In this document: positions 1 through 9,654 of the stretch, piece after piece
Position numbering within the stretch: position 1 is the stretch's first letter
Layout: each line of letters starts with the position of its first letter
Source: Neptunicella plasticusilytica
Lineage (GTDB): Bacteria; Pseudomonadota; Gammaproteobacteria; Enterobacterales; Alteromonadaceae
Assembly (NCBI RefSeq): GCF_047922965.1
Contig: NZ_CP150481.1
Location: forward strand, 2,604,001 to 2,668,000
DNA length: 64,000 nucleotides
Reading direction: 5' to 3'
Made by a program: the position numbers and the translations under genes
Notes under the pieces: generated by a model
The model's database searches: none
What the model saw: only the letters and a program-made list of their open reading frames with translations
What the model was told of the DNA's origin: nothing

Positions 1-418
1 GAATAGAGGGACCATAAATATCCGCATCCAGAATTCCCACCGTTGCACCTTCCTGAATCAATGCATAGGCCAGATTCACCGCGCTGGTGGATTTCCCCAC
101 CCCACCTTTGCCCGACGCCACCGCCAGCACATTTTTGATACAGGGAATGGGTGGATTATTGGTTGGTAATGGCATAATCGACTGGCTAAAGGCCAACTCT
201 ATTTTATCCAGTGACTGATGGTGTAACCATTGCTGCAATTCACTCTGCAACGACGGTAATTGCGAACTGGCGGCAAAGGGGATTTCTATAGATAATTTAT
301 TGTTTTTGGCACTTAACCATCCACCAACACAGCTTGGCGGAATCGCGTAAAATTGGCCGATTTCCTGCTGTATTTGGCGACATACTTCATCGGTTAGCTG
401 CTTTTTGCCAAAAATCAT
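1..418 (-). CDS. mrp: Mrp/ApbC family iron-sulfur cluster carrier ATPase (3' part missing)
   Basis: My reading of the minus strand gives about 139 N-terminal residues beginning MIFGKKQLTDEV, with a deviant P-loop VASGKGGVGKST and the following GILDADIYGPS, both hallmarks of the Mrp/NBP35 family. These cytosolic P-loop NTPases carry and transfer Fe-S clusters. The short N-terminal region before the P-loop is the MIP18/DUF59-like part. The start at 418 is preceded by a GGAGAA ribosome binding site. The gene is divergent from metG, as in E. coli. The C-terminal part, including the CxxC cluster ligands, lies beyond the window edge, so intactness cannot be judged. Confidence 0.93.
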   Translation of the reverse strand, partial: MIFGKKQLTDEVCRQIQQEIGQFYAIPPSCVGGWLSAKNNKLSIEIPFAASSQLPSLQSELQQWLHHQSLDKIELAFSQSIMPLPTNNPPIPCIKNVLAVASGKGGVGKSTSAVNLAYALIQEGATVGILDADIYGPSI

Positions 419-518
419 GGTTTTCTCCGGTTAGATAAGCGAATTTGTCGATGCAAAGCGTGGTGGTTTTCGGTAACATTCGCCACCTCTTTATTAGCTA
501 TGGTTTTCCGTAATTATT

Positions 519-2552
519 ATGACCCAGACACAGCGCAAAATTCTTGTTACCAGTGCCCTTCCCTATGCCAACGGCTCTATTCATCTAGGCCATTTACTTG
601 AGCATATCCAAACTGATATCTGGACAAGATTTCAACGCATGTGCGGCCATCAATGTTACAGCGTCTGCGCCGATGATGCACATGGTACACCGGTTATGCT
701 CAAGGCCCAGGAGCTGGGTATTACCCCCGAGCAAATGGTGGCCCAGACTCGCGCTGAACACCATCAGGATCTGATGGACTTCGGGGTGGATTATAACAAC
801 TACTATGTCACCCATTCAGACGAAAATCGTGAAATCTGTGAATTAATTTATAACCGCCTGGACGAGGCTGGTTATATCGTTAAACGCACCATCAGCCAGT
901 TGTTTGATCCGGAAAAGCAGATGTTCTTGCCCGACCGCTTTGTCAAAGGCACCTGCCCAAAATGCGGCGCTGAAGATCAAAACGGTGACAGCTGCGATGT
1001 CTGTAGTGCCACCTACAGCCCGGTTGAAATGAAAAATCCCCGTTCAGTGGTATCCGGCGCGACGCCGGTATTAAAAGATTCCGAACACTACTTTTTCGAC
1101 TTGCCGCAGTTTTCCGACATGCTGCAAGACTGGATGAAAAGCGGTGCCATTCAGGCCGAAATGGCCAATAAACTGCAGGAATGGTTTGAGGATGGCTTAC
1201 AGCAATGGGATATCAGCCGAGATGCGCCCTACTTCGGTTTTGAAATCCCCAATGCGCCGGGCAAGTATTTTTATGTGTGGGTAGATGCACCGGTTGGCTA
1301 TATGGCCAGCTTTAAAAATTTCTGTGATAACAACAATATCGACTTTGATGAATACTGGAACAAGGATTCCAGTGCCGAGTTGTATCACTTCATCGGCAAG
1401 GATATTACCTATTTCCACTCGCTGTTTTGGCCCGCTATGCTGGAAGGTGCCGGTTTCCGTAAGCCCACCGGGGTAAATGTGCACGGTTTTGTGACAGTTA
1501 ACGGTGCCAAGATGTCCAAATCCAAAGGTACCTTTATTAAAGGCCGTACCTTTCTGGAGCACCTGAATCCGGAATATCTGCGCTATTACTACGCCAGTAA
1601 ACTGAATGACGGTGTCACTGACATCGATCTGAATTTTGAAGACTTTGTACTAAAAGTAAATGCCGATCTGGTCGGTAAAGTGGTCAATATCGCCAGTCGT
1701 TGTGCCAGCTTTATCACCAAACGTTTCGACGGCAAACTGTCCACCAATGTGCTGGATCAAGATTTAGTCAATCAATTCCAACAGGCCTCTGGCAGCATTG
1801 CTGAAGCATTCGAGAAACGTCAGTATAACCGTGCCATTCGAGACATTATGGCGCTGGCCGACAAAGCCAACCAGTTTATTGATGCCAATGCCCCCTGGGT
1901 AAGCATCAAACAGCAAGGCCAGGAGCAATTTACCCACGACGTCTGTTCAATGGGCATTAACCTGTTCCGTATTCTGGTTACCTATTTGAAACCGGTATTG
2001 CCAACAATGGCAGCGCAAGCCGAAGAATTCCTGAACGACACATTGACATGGGGTAGCGCACAAACCTTGCTTATCGATCACCCTGTCAATAAATTCAAAC
2101 CGTTAATGCAACGGGTCGAGATGGATAAGGTTAATCAGCTGATTGAAGCCTCCAAAGAAGATTTACAAGCTACACAAGGCGCCAAAGCCGATCCTGACAG
2201 CGAACTAGCCAAAGATCCTATTGGTGAAACTATCGAGTTCGCCGATTTTGCCAAAGTGGATCTACGTGTCGCCTTAATTGCCAAAGCCGAGCATGTGGAA
2301 GGTGCGGAAAAATTACTGCGCCTTGAGCTGGATTTGGGTGGCGAAACCCGCCAGGTATTTGCCGGGATAAAATCCGCTTATGCACCGGAAGACCTGCAAG
2401 GTAAATTAACCCTGATGGTTGCCAACCTGGCTCCGCGTAAAATGCGTTTTGGTTTATCCGAGGGCATGGTACTGGCCGCAGGTCCCGGCGGAAAAGATCT
2501 GTGGGTAATGGAACCTCATGCGGGTGCCAAACCGGGTATGAAGGTAAAATAA
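519..2552 (+). CDS. metG: methionine--tRNA ligase
   Basis: Cytosolic enzyme that charges tRNA-Met and initiator tRNA with methionine using ATP. The 677-residue length matches the long dimeric E. coli form. Visible motifs are HLGH at residues 22-25 (HIGH signature), paired CxxC zinc-knuckle motifs near residues 144-162 (CPKCGA and CDVC) and KMSKS at residues 331-335. The last ~100 residues, starting FADFAKVDLRV, form the EMAP-II-like tRNA-binding dimerisation domain. It is transcribed divergently from mrp and followed by its own terminator. No anomaly seen. Confidence 0.98.
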   Translation: MTQTQRKILVTSALPYANGSIHLGHLLEHIQTDIWTRFQRMCGHQCYSVCADDAHGTPVMLKAQELGITPEQMVAQTRAEHHQDLMDFGVDYNNYYVTHSDENREICELIYNRLDEAGYIVKRTISQLFDPEKQMFLPDRFVKGTCPKCGAEDQNGDSCDVCSATYSPVEMKNPRSVVSGATPVLKDSEHYFFDLPQFSDMLQDWMKSGAIQAEMANKLQEWFEDGLQQWDISRDAPYFGFEIPNAPGKYFYVWVDAPVGYMASFKNFCDNNNIDFDEYWNKDSSAELYHFIGKDITYFHSLFWPAMLEGAGFRKPTGVNVHGFVTVNGAKMSKSKGTFIKGRTFLEHLNPEYLRYYYASKLNDGVTDIDLNFEDFVLKVNADLVGKVVNIASRCASFITKRFDGKLSTNVLDQDLVNQFQQASGSIAEAFEKRQYNRAIRDIMALADKANQFIDANAPWVSIKQQGQEQFTHDVCSMGINLFRILVTYLKPVLPTMAAQAEEFLNDTLTWGSAQTLLIDHPVNKFKPLMQRVEMDKVNQLIEASKEDLQATQGAKADPDSELAKDPIGETIEFADFAKVDLRVALIAKAEHVEGAEKLLRLELDLGGETRQVFAGIKSAYAPEDLQGKLTLMVANLAPRKMRFGLSEGMVLAAGPGGKDLWVMEPHAGAKPGMKVK

Positions 2553-2570
2553 CCCTATTGAGTGTGAATA

Positions 2571-2597
2571 GCGGGCTGTCAGTTAGCCCGCTTTTTT
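2571..2597 (+). terminator. Rho-independent terminator after metG
   Basis: GCGGGCT and AGCCCGC form a 7-bp GC-rich stem with a 7-nt loop, followed by six T residues. It lies 18 bp after the metG stop codon. Confidence 0.9.
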
Positions 2598-2645
2598 ATG
2601 CTTGTTATCCACTTCCCCCAAACACAAGCCTAAAAGTCAAATTGT

Positions 2646-2682
2646 GGTTCGACTATTCGTTCCTCACGCTCACCACGAACGG
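2646..2682 (-). repeat. dispersed repeat copy (CCGTTC...GTCGAA type)
   Basis: Read on the minus strand this is CCGTTCGTGG, then TGAGCGTGAGGAACGAATAG, then TCGAACC. It aligns with the repeat units inside the prophage portal gene at 50113-50306 and with 2788-2824. The core is a short imperfect palindrome (GTTCG...CGAAC). The rest of the 2598-2856 interval holds further degenerate fragments (for example around 2712-2722) and no convincing gene; the overlapping open frames there are chance. Confidence 0.7.
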
Positions 2683-2787
2683 TTGCTCGCCATTCCTCCT
2701 GATTATCAAAAACGATCTGTCGAAGGGAAACGCAACTCAGTCTCGACGGATTATTTCCCACGTCCACCATTCCCGTTGTTCGGTTTA

Positions 2788-2824
2788 CGTTCGCCTTGAG
2801 CGCGAAGAATGAGCTGTCGAAAGG
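2788..2824 (+). repeat. dispersed repeat copy (CCGTTC...GTCGAA type)
   Basis: CGTTCGCCTTGAGCGCGAAG followed by AATGAGCTGTCGAAAGG matches the same repeat family in the opposite orientation to 2646-2682. Two opposed copies in one intergenic space look like a REP/MITE-like composite element between metG and the convergent methyltransferase gene. Confidence 0.7.
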
Positions 2825-2856
2825 CTAAAATCAGTTTAAAGATAACCGCCTACAAA

Positions 2857-3603
2857 CTAGCGACTATCCCGATGCCAAGCCTGTACGCTGGCGCCAACCG
2901 GTGCAAATTGTCGCCCTACTTTCCATTTGGGTTTAATCATGGTCAGGGTCGATTCACGCTTTTTGGCGGTAATCACATAAATCGAGCCTAATAACGGTAA
3001 ATATTTATCACTAAAGTTTTGCCAGCGGCTATTGGGACGAGCCTGACGTTCAAATAATAATTCACTGTGTAACATCCGCTCGTCGCTAAGTACTTCAAAC
3101 CCTAACAACTGCAACCAGTCCTTAATCCGCCCGGCAGTAAAAAATCGAGCCTGACGCAACACGCTGTCACGTTTAATCGGCAATAAACGTCCCAATCCAG
3201 CAAAACTAACCGGGTTAAAGCCGCTGATCACCAGATGGCCGTTGGGAATAATCGCGTAGTTGATTTCTCGCAGTATCTGGTGCGGGTCACTGGCAAAGTC
3301 GAGCTCATGGGCCAACACAAAGGCGTCGATGGAGTTTTCCTGATAAGGCAGAGCTTCGGATAATGACAATAATCCGGAACCATTATTTATTTTATGAGTC
3401 TGTAATATTCGGTGCTGAATCGGACACGGACTGAGATCCAATTGGCAACTCAAGTCACCCAACTGCACCATATGATAACCAAAAAACTGGCGGCATTTGG
3501 CGTTAACGGTTTGCTCAGTTAACTGGCCAATACGCTCCCCTAAAGGCAATTGTTGCCAGGATCGGGGGTAAACAGGTTTGTCGGATAAATATGCTGGTTT
3601 CAT
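2857..3603 (-). CDS. YafS-like SAM-dependent methyltransferase
   Basis: A 248-residue class I methyltransferase-like protein. The region around residues 70-130 has the Rossmann order expected of Methyltransf_11 proteins: an acidic stretch NSIDAFVLAHELDFASD followed by QILREINYAIIPNGHLVISG. The N-terminal glycine-rich motif I is poorly conserved. In E. coli a gene of this type (yafS) lies divergent to gloB with mltD beyond it, and the same arrangement is seen here, which supports the assignment. The substrate is not known. Start at 3603 chosen by length and spacing to gloB; its ribosome binding site is weak. Confidence 0.8.
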   Translation of the reverse strand: MKPAYLSDKPVYPRSWQQLPLGERIGQLTEQTVNAKCRQFFGYHMVQLGDLSCQLDLSPCPIQHRILQTHKINNGSGLLSLSEALPYQENSIDAFVLAHELDFASDPHQILREINYAIIPNGHLVISGFNPVSFAGLGRLLPIKRDSVLRQARFFTAGRIKDWLQLLGFEVLSDERMLHSELLFERQARPNSRWQNFSDKYLPLLGSIYVITAKKRESTLTMIKPKWKVGRQFAPVGASVQAWHRDSR

Positions 3604-3656
3604 TTTTTACTACAGGTTTGTTAACACAACTGCCAAAATAAAGATGATATAAACTG

Positions 3657-4439
3657 ATGATGAACTCAAGTATGACTGAAGTCACCCCAATTCGCGCATT
3701 TGAAGATAATTACATTTGGTGTATACGGCAAGGTAAACGTTGTGCTGTAGTGGATCCCGGAGATGCCAAACCAGTACTGGCATTTTTACAACAGCATCAA
3801 CTCACCCTGACCGATATCCTGATTACCCATCATCATGACGATCATATTGGTGGCCTTTCCAGCTTGAAAGATAAGTTTCCCGATGCCGTTGTTTATGCGG
3901 CTAACCGGGAACGTATTTCCCATGTGGATCATTGCCTGAGCGAAGGTGACAAAATCACTCTTGACGGATTATCGCTGCAGTTTGAGGTGTTCGACGTGCC
4001 GGGTCATACTCGTGACCACATTGCTTTTTTTGGATCGGTCGGTCTATTTTGCGGCGACACGCTATTTTCGGCCGGTTGCGGTCGTTTGTTTGAAGGCTCA
4101 GCGGAGCAAATGTTTGGTTCTTTGCAAAAGCTAGCTAAATTGCCAGCCAACACAAAAGTATATTGTGCCCATGAATACACCTTGGCTAACCTGCGCTTTG
4201 CCTCGGAAGTCGAGCCGGGTAATCATCAACTGCGCGATTATGTCAGCCAGGCCAAGCAGATAAGGATAAAAGATCAGCCTACCCTGCCCAGCACTATTGC
4301 TCGGGAGTTGAGCATAAATCCGTTTCTGCGCTGCGATCAACCAGAGGTATTACAACGGGTGGCGCAACACGCAGGAAAGGTATTACATGGGGAAAAAGAT
4401 ACCTTTGCAGCATTACGAAGCTGGAAAGATCAGTTTTAA
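3657..4439 (+). CDS. gloB: hydroxyacylglutathione hydrolase (glyoxalase II)
   Basis: Cytosolic metallo-beta-lactamase-fold enzyme that hydrolyses S-lactoylglutathione to lactate and glutathione, the second step of methylglyoxal detoxification. The metal-binding motif THHHDDHIGG, VPGHTRDHIAF, GDTLFSAGCGRLFEG and AHEYTLANLRFA are all present, matching the GloB subfamily. Length is 260 residues against about 251 in E. coli, so ATG at 3660 or 3672 is an equally plausible start. The gene is divergent from the yafS-like gene and followed by mltD, the enterobacterial order. Confidence 0.97.
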   Translation: MMNSSMTEVTPIRAFEDNYIWCIRQGKRCAVVDPGDAKPVLAFLQQHQLTLTDILITHHHDDHIGGLSSLKDKFPDAVVYAANRERISHVDHCLSEGDKITLDGLSLQFEVFDVPGHTRDHIAFFGSVGLFCGDTLFSAGCGRLFEGSAEQMFGSLQKLAKLPANTKVYCAHEYTLANLRFASEVEPGNHQLRDYVSQAKQIRIKDQPTLPSTIARELSINPFLRCDQPEVLQRVAQHAGKVLHGEKDTFAALRSWKDQF

Positions 4440-4583
4440 CCCGTACAATGTCACAATATTGTGAATGTCTAATTTTTGATCCAGAATAAATAGCGCACTA
4501 AAAACAAGTGCGAGATCATACAGTTGAATAGCAGTATTCAATAAAAACAGCGGTCTAATAACGAAGGAATAAACTGTATTATT

Positions 4584-6251
4584 ATGAAACGAATTTTTTG
4601 TATTCCCCTGTTCATTTTCCTTAATGGCTGTGCTTCTACATCCTTTCTCTCCGATGACACTGAACAACAACAAACTGAAGAACACCTGATCGCCACCCAA
4701 ATTGTTGAGCAATGCCAAAAAGGCGACACCGAAAATCTGGATAAAGATGATTGCGAACAGGCACATGAAGGAACTATCCCGGTCAATCACCCTATAGATG
4801 AAGTGGAAGTCGAGCTGGAAGCCAATACTGCAGCAGATCAACCTGAATCCGTACCCGAAATTACCGACGTATGGCAACGGGTCCGCAACCAATTAAATTT
4901 TGATATCCCGGATAACCGCCGGATTGCCAACCAGCGTAACTGGTACCGGGCTCATCCTGAATATATGCAGCGTGTCACCAAACGTGCTTCACCGTTTTTG
5001 TACCTGATCGTGGAAGAAATCGAAAAACGCGATATGCCGATGGAACTGGTGCTATTACCCATAGTAGAAAGTGCATTTGACCCCTTTGCCTATTCTCATG
5101 GCCGCGCCGCTGGCATGTGGCAATTTGTACCAGCAACAGGCAAGCGTTTTGGCTTGAAACAGGGCTGGTGGTATGACGGACGTCGTGACGTGATTGCCGC
5201 CACAAATGGTGCACTGGATTACCTGACTTATCTAAACAAGATGTTTGACGGCAACTGGTTACACGCGCTGGCGGCCTACAATAGCGGTGAAGGCCGTGTT
5301 TCACGAGCCGTTAAAGCCAACAAGAAAAAAGGCTTATCTACCGATTTCTGGTCACTGGATCTGCCCAAGGAAACCCGTGCCTATGTACCCAAATTGCTGG
5401 CATTGGCCGATATTATGCGTAATCACCCGGAAGATGACGACAACTGGTATCCGATTGCCAATCACCCTGTCACCGAAATAGTTGATATAGGTTCACAAAT
5501 CGATTTAGCCCTGGCCGCCGAGATGGCCGGTTTATCAGTCCAGGAGCTGCATGCCCTTAACCCCGGATATAATCGTTGGGCTACCGATCCCGATGGCCCT
5601 CACCAGTTGCTGTTACCGGTAGAAAGTGTTGCAGCCTTTAACCTTGCCTTGGCTGATACGGCTGAAGAACAGCGGTTAAACTGGGTACGCCACAAAGTTA
5701 AAAGTGGTGACAGTTTGTTAAAGCTGGCAAACAAGTACCACACCACAGTGGATATCATCCGTAAGGTTAACGAACTTAAGGGCAACATGATTGTGGCTGG
5801 CGATCACCTGGTTGTTCCTGTGGCGCTAAAATCACTGGATTTCTATTCGCTGTCGCAGGAACAGAGACTGGAAACCACTCAATCTCGCTCGCATGGAGCA
5901 AATAAATTAACTCATCATGTCGTATCGGGCGATACCTTCTGGGATTTGAGTCGCAAATATAAAGTTAATTTACGCAGTCTGGCCAAATGGAATGGTATGG
6001 CACCCACAGACCCATTACACCCGGGTCAGGAACTGGTTATCTGGGTCAATCGTGTCAGCAGTCAGCAAACCGAAAACTCGGTAATGCGCACTCTCACCTA
6101 TACGGTTCGCAACGGTGACTCCCTGGCGCGTATCGCGCAGAAATTTAAAGTACTGGTATCAGATATTGGTCGTTGGAATCAGCTTAATATCAAAAAATAT
6201 TTGCAACCGGGACAGAAACTAAAGATTTTTGTGGATGTGACCAGAACCTGA
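4584..6251 (+). CDS. mltD: membrane-bound lytic murein transglycosylase D
   Basis: Lipoprotein that cleaves peptidoglycan glycan strands. The N-terminus carries a signal peptide ending in the lipobox LNGC, with Cys near residue 16. The SLT family-1E catalytic domain spans roughly residues 115-270 with the catalytic Glu in PIVESAFDPFAYS, then GMWQFVPATGKRFGL and ALAAYNSGEGRV. Three LysM repeats follow, beginning HKVKSGDSLLKLA, HHVVSGDTFWDLS and YTVRNGDSLARIA; E. coli MltD has two. The protein probably sits in the outer membrane facing the periplasm. A strong hairpin terminator follows at 6301. Confidence 0.96.
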   Translation: MKRIFCIPLFIFLNGCASTSFLSDDTEQQQTEEHLIATQIVEQCQKGDTENLDKDDCEQAHEGTIPVNHPIDEVEVELEANTAADQPESVPEITDVWQRVRNQLNFDIPDNRRIANQRNWYRAHPEYMQRVTKRASPFLYLIVEEIEKRDMPMELVLLPIVESAFDPFAYSHGRAAGMWQFVPATGKRFGLKQGWWYDGRRDVIAATNGALDYLTYLNKMFDGNWLHALAAYNSGEGRVSRAVKANKKKGLSTDFWSLDLPKETRAYVPKLLALADIMRNHPEDDDNWYPIANHPVTEIVDIGSQIDLALAAEMAGLSVQELHALNPGYNRWATDPDGPHQLLLPVESVAAFNLALADTAEEQRLNWVRHKVKSGDSLLKLANKYHTTVDIIRKVNELKGNMIVAGDHLVVPVALKSLDFYSLSQEQRLETTQSRSHGANKLTHHVVSGDTFWDLSRKYKVNLRSLAKWNGMAPTDPLHPGQELVIWVNRVSSQQTENSVMRTLTYTVRNGDSLARIAQKFKVLVSDIGRWNQLNIKKYLQPGQKLKIFVDVTRT

Positions 6252-6300
6252 CGGAGCATCCTCGGCCTGTCTAAGCACGGGCTGATAGAATAATTCTTCA

Positions 6301-6326
6301 ATGCCGCTAGATCAGCGGCATTTTTT
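6301..6326 (+). terminator. Rho-independent terminator after mltD
   Basis: ATGCCGCT and AGCGGCAT form an 8-bp stem with a 5-nt loop and a T run. It lies 50 bp after the mltD stop and just before the S9 peptidase gene. Confidence 0.88.
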
Positions 6327-6354
6327 GGACTGTATAAATTAACGGACTATCATT

Positions 6355-8325
6355 ATGCGAAATGTTTTTCTGCTATCGACACTATTAACTTGTTTCTCGC
6401 ACGTCAGTTTAGCTGCTACTCCCTCCCTTGTTACTGCCCTGGACGATTTCGCGCAGCTTCCCGCCATACAGCACCCAGCCCTGTCTCCAGATGGTCATTA
6501 TCTGGCAACCCAATGTTCTAACGGCCGCCGCTTTGAAATATGTATAGCGGATTTAACCGATAAGCAACCAACCATACATTTTGGTACCGGAGACGAAGCG
6601 CAAATCAAACATGTCAGTTGGGGAAGCAATAAGCATGTGTTGGTTTATATCCAGCAAACGCGTGATGTTGCACTGAGATTTCAGACCATAGAAGTTGAGT
6701 ATGATCGAATCTATGCCTTTAATGTTGAACAACAAACCGGCGTGGTATTGATGAATGGTATTGGAGGATCAATCAGAAATCTGACCCATGTTGTTGCCTT
6801 GTTGCCGGACCAAGAATCGGTATTGATGCAAATTTTGCTGGCTGATGACAATGATAAACTCGATTACCGGGCAACCATTTATCAGGTCGATCTGAACGAT
6901 GGCCGCAGTGAACGTATTAAACAAGGTGCATTGAGTGTACGTAACTTTGTTTACGACGCTGAGGGTAAGCTATTGGCAGAAACCAAGTTGCTGGAACGAC
7001 ACAACAGCTTTACGCTGGATAGTTATTTACCTGAAAAACACACTATCTATAAACAAGATACAGCCATAGTCCCTTTCAGTGTGATGGGAATGGTGGATAG
7101 CGGCAAGATAGCCGTTCAATTTGACGATCAGCGTGGGGCCATGTCACTCTCTCTTGCTGACGGCCAACTCGATCCTCTGACATTCCAGGGAGAAATAGTC
7201 GGGCAAACAGGTTCAGCCATAACAGATGATTATCGCAACACGCTACTCGGATTTGAGTTTTGGGACGGTGTGCTGCCCGACCAGATGTTTACCCACGGAC
7301 GTTTTGCCGGACTTAAAAAGGCATTAGCCCAAGCCATGCCGGATAAAAAAGTCCTGATCGTATCCTGGACCCGCGATCTGAAAACCTTTCTGCTTAAAGC
7401 CACCGAAGCGGGCAAGCCGGACGACTTTTATACGTTTTCACTGAATACCGGCATGATGGATGCGCTGGGAACTTCGTCTACCTTGCCAGCAGAGCATGTA
7501 TTTTCTCAAGTTATGCCGATTGAATATCAGGCCAACGATGGCCTGAAAATACACGGCTTTGTAACGCTGCCCCCCGGAAAAACAGTAAAACAAGGCCCCT
7601 TCCCCATGATCCTGATGCCGCATGGAGGACCAGAGTCTCATGATGACGCCAGTTACGACTGGATGGCACAATACTATGCTTCTCTGGGATATGCTGTATT
7701 GCAGCCAAACTTCAGGGGCTCGAGCGGTTATGGCGTTGAATTTCGCAATAAGGGTTTCGGTGAATATGGCGGCAAAATGGTGACGGATGTGATCGACGGC
7801 TATCACAATATGGTAAAAAAGGGGATCGCCGCTAAAAACGGATTTTGTGCTATTGGCTGGAGTTACGGCGGCTATTCCGCGCTACAAATGGCTGTGAAAT
7901 CGGCTGATTTGATTAAATGCGCCATCTCTGTCAATGGCGTAACTGATCCTGTGCACCAGAAGAAATATCGTTCTCAAGTCGGCAGCCAACAATGGTATTA
8001 CTACGATCAATACCTTGGCCTGGAAAATAACCAAGGCAAAATTCGCTCTTATACGCCGCTCGAGAATGTAGAACAGATAAAAGCCCCAGTATTGCTATTA
8101 CACGGTAATCAGGACAGTACCGTGCCCTTTATTCAGGCTGAAAAATTTCGCGATGCCATGCAGACATACAACAAGGTTCCTTTTCGCTTTGTCGAGGTAG
8201 ACGCCCAAGATCATTATTTTCAAGACGTTGCCGCTAGAAAAACCGTGCTAACAGAAACAACCGAATGGTTAAAAATGTATTTCCCGCTCAAAACAACCCA
8301 ATCAAAATCTGAAAAACCTGAATGA
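6355..8325 (+). CDS. secreted S9 family (prolyl oligopeptidase type) peptidase
   Basis: A 656-residue exported serine peptidase. Residues 1-21 form a signal peptide ending SLAA. The middle of the protein is a beta-propeller-like region (TolB/DPP-type, for example HPALSPDGHYLATQC). The C-terminal alpha/beta-hydrolase domain has the nucleophile motif GWSYGGYSAL, the acid in HGNQDSTVPF and the histidine in DAQDHYF, with HGGPESHD as the oxyanion-side motif. Similar peptidases abound in Alteromonadales and act on short peptides in the periplasm. Monocistronic between two gaps; substrate unknown. Confidence 0.93.
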   Translation: MRNVFLLSTLLTCFSHVSLAATPSLVTALDDFAQLPAIQHPALSPDGHYLATQCSNGRRFEICIADLTDKQPTIHFGTGDEAQIKHVSWGSNKHVLVYIQQTRDVALRFQTIEVEYDRIYAFNVEQQTGVVLMNGIGGSIRNLTHVVALLPDQESVLMQILLADDNDKLDYRATIYQVDLNDGRSERIKQGALSVRNFVYDAEGKLLAETKLLERHNSFTLDSYLPEKHTIYKQDTAIVPFSVMGMVDSGKIAVQFDDQRGAMSLSLADGQLDPLTFQGEIVGQTGSAITDDYRNTLLGFEFWDGVLPDQMFTHGRFAGLKKALAQAMPDKKVLIVSWTRDLKTFLLKATEAGKPDDFYTFSLNTGMMDALGTSSTLPAEHVFSQVMPIEYQANDGLKIHGFVTLPPGKTVKQGPFPMILMPHGGPESHDDASYDWMAQYYASLGYAVLQPNFRGSSGYGVEFRNKGFGEYGGKMVTDVIDGYHNMVKKGIAAKNGFCAIGWSYGGYSALQMAVKSADLIKCAISVNGVTDPVHQKKYRSQVGSQQWYYYDQYLGLENNQGKIRSYTPLENVEQIKAPVLLLHGNQDSTVPFIQAEKFRDAMQTYNKVPFRFVEVDAQDHYFQDVAARKTVLTETTEWLKMYFPLKTTQSKSEKPE

Positions 8326-8445
8326 GTATGCTTAACCTGAGTAATGAGCGATTGATGTCATTGAAGTCATCAATAAAAATACCGAGCGCTTCACGCAACT
8401 AACCTTCTCCGTGAAACGACTCGGCACTCGTAGCTCGTCGCTAAA

Positions 8446-9642
8446 TTATCTGAACAATACTTTTTCCTGATTGAACCAGTACACACAAAAGCCAATTAAC
8501 GCTCCGGCAATCAGCGCAGTTGAGCCAAAAATGGCAATCAAGGCAAAATAATCCATGGTGCCTTTAATCAACTCTTTCATCGCCAGAGCAACATTGGTCA
8601 GCGGTACCCAGGCCCACCCCCCATCCAAGGTTACACCGGGTAGCATAGCCAGCACGATGGGCATAATAACAAACAGGATCAATGCGCCCATATAGCTTTG
8701 TGCTTCTTTAAAACTGCGCGCATAAATAGATAAGCACAATAACACCGAGGCAAAAATGGCGACCACCGGGATCAGCATTAAAAACATTAAGATAAAGTCG
8801 AGCATATTGATCGCCGACATAAATTCGACCACGAATTCGATTGCCATGCCCTGACTGAGAATAATTCCCCATATTGCCATACTGGCAACGGTAATCAGCG
8901 CCGAAGTGGCGCCAGCAAAGGCAATAGTTAAAAATTTACCTAGTACAATTTTGTAACGATCAATAGGTGAAATCAGCAAGGTTTCCAGTGTGCCTCGTTC
9001 TTTCTCGCCTGCGCCCAAATCTGAAGCAGGATACATTGCCCCCTGAAAACATAAGATAAACACCAGATAAGGCACAATACCGCCTATTTTCTCACCCCAA
9101 TCTTCCCGTTTGTCGGCAATATTATTCTTTTCCAGCAAAATAGGCTCGAGTAACGCGGCTTGTTGCTCCTCGTTGACCCCTAATTGACCGAAGGCTTTTT
9201 GCTGACGTTGTTTGGAGAGTTTTTCCACCTCATCATTAACCCGGTTGTAAACCATGTTCAGCGATGCATCGTTAAGATGCAGCTGTAATTTTTGCTGACC
9301 AGCAGTAAACAGATCGCTATCAAAGCCTTGCGGCACAACTAAAACAAAATCAACAACTTGATCCTTAATGAGTTGCTTAAAATCCTGCTCCGCCTCAACC
9401 TCAACCAACTCAAATTTGTCGGTGGCCGCCAACAATGCACTGGCTAATTGCGGCGCATGTTCAGCACCGATTAAACCGTACTTCAATACTTTGTTTTGTG
9501 CGTCCTTTATGGCCTGACCAGAAATAAAGGCTACACCGCCAAAAATCAACGGAAATAACAATAACGGCAAGGCGATCATAAAAAACAGCGTTTTCTTGTC
9601 ACGTAGAAGCTCTTTTAATTCTTTATTGAATATTTGCCACAT
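8446..9642 (-). CDS. ABC-2 type transporter permease (NatB-like)
   Basis: A 398-residue ABC-2 exporter permease. One membrane segment lies near residues 20-40 (FFMIALPLLLFPLIFGGVAF), followed by a large polar, presumably extracytoplasmic region to about residue 190, then five further hydrophobic segments ending before NQEKVLFR. This topology and the text KERGTLETLLISPIDR fit the NatB / CcmB-like Na+ or drug export group. The gene follows the ATPase gene with 12 bp between them, so the two form one leftward operon. The substrate cannot be read from sequence; sodium export is a family-based guess. Confidence 0.9.
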   Translation of the reverse strand: MWQIFNKELKELLRDKKTLFFMIALPLLLFPLIFGGVAFISGQAIKDAQNKVLKYGLIGAEHAPQLASALLAATDKFELVEVEAEQDFKQLIKDQVVDFVLVVPQGFDSDLFTAGQQKLQLHLNDASLNMVYNRVNDEVEKLSKQRQQKAFGQLGVNEEQQAALLEPILLEKNNIADKREDWGEKIGGIVPYLVFILCFQGAMYPASDLGAGEKERGTLETLLISPIDRYKIVLGKFLTIAFAGATSALITVASMAIWGIILSQGMAIEFVVEFMSAINMLDFILMFLMLIPVVAIFASVLLCLSIYARSFKEAQSYMGALILFVIMPIVLAMLPGVTLDGGWAWVPLTNVALAMKELIKGTMDYFALIAIFGSTALIAGALIGFCVYWFNQEKVLFR

Positions 9643-9654
9643 CTGTCGGTTTCC

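Noticed and set aside
1197..1562. 121-aa minus-strand open frame inside metG
   Set aside because: Entirely within the well-supported metG gene on the other strand, no ribosome binding site and no recognisable motif.
2501..2991. Several open frames over the metG/yafS intergenic region
   Set aside because: They cross the terminator and the repeat copies, have no ribosome binding sites and are low-complexity chance frames.
8326..8445. Terminator or small RNA between the S9 peptidase and the ABC permease genes
   Set aside because: Only weak complementarity (CGAGCGCTTC and nearby), no stem with a T run that I would trust.
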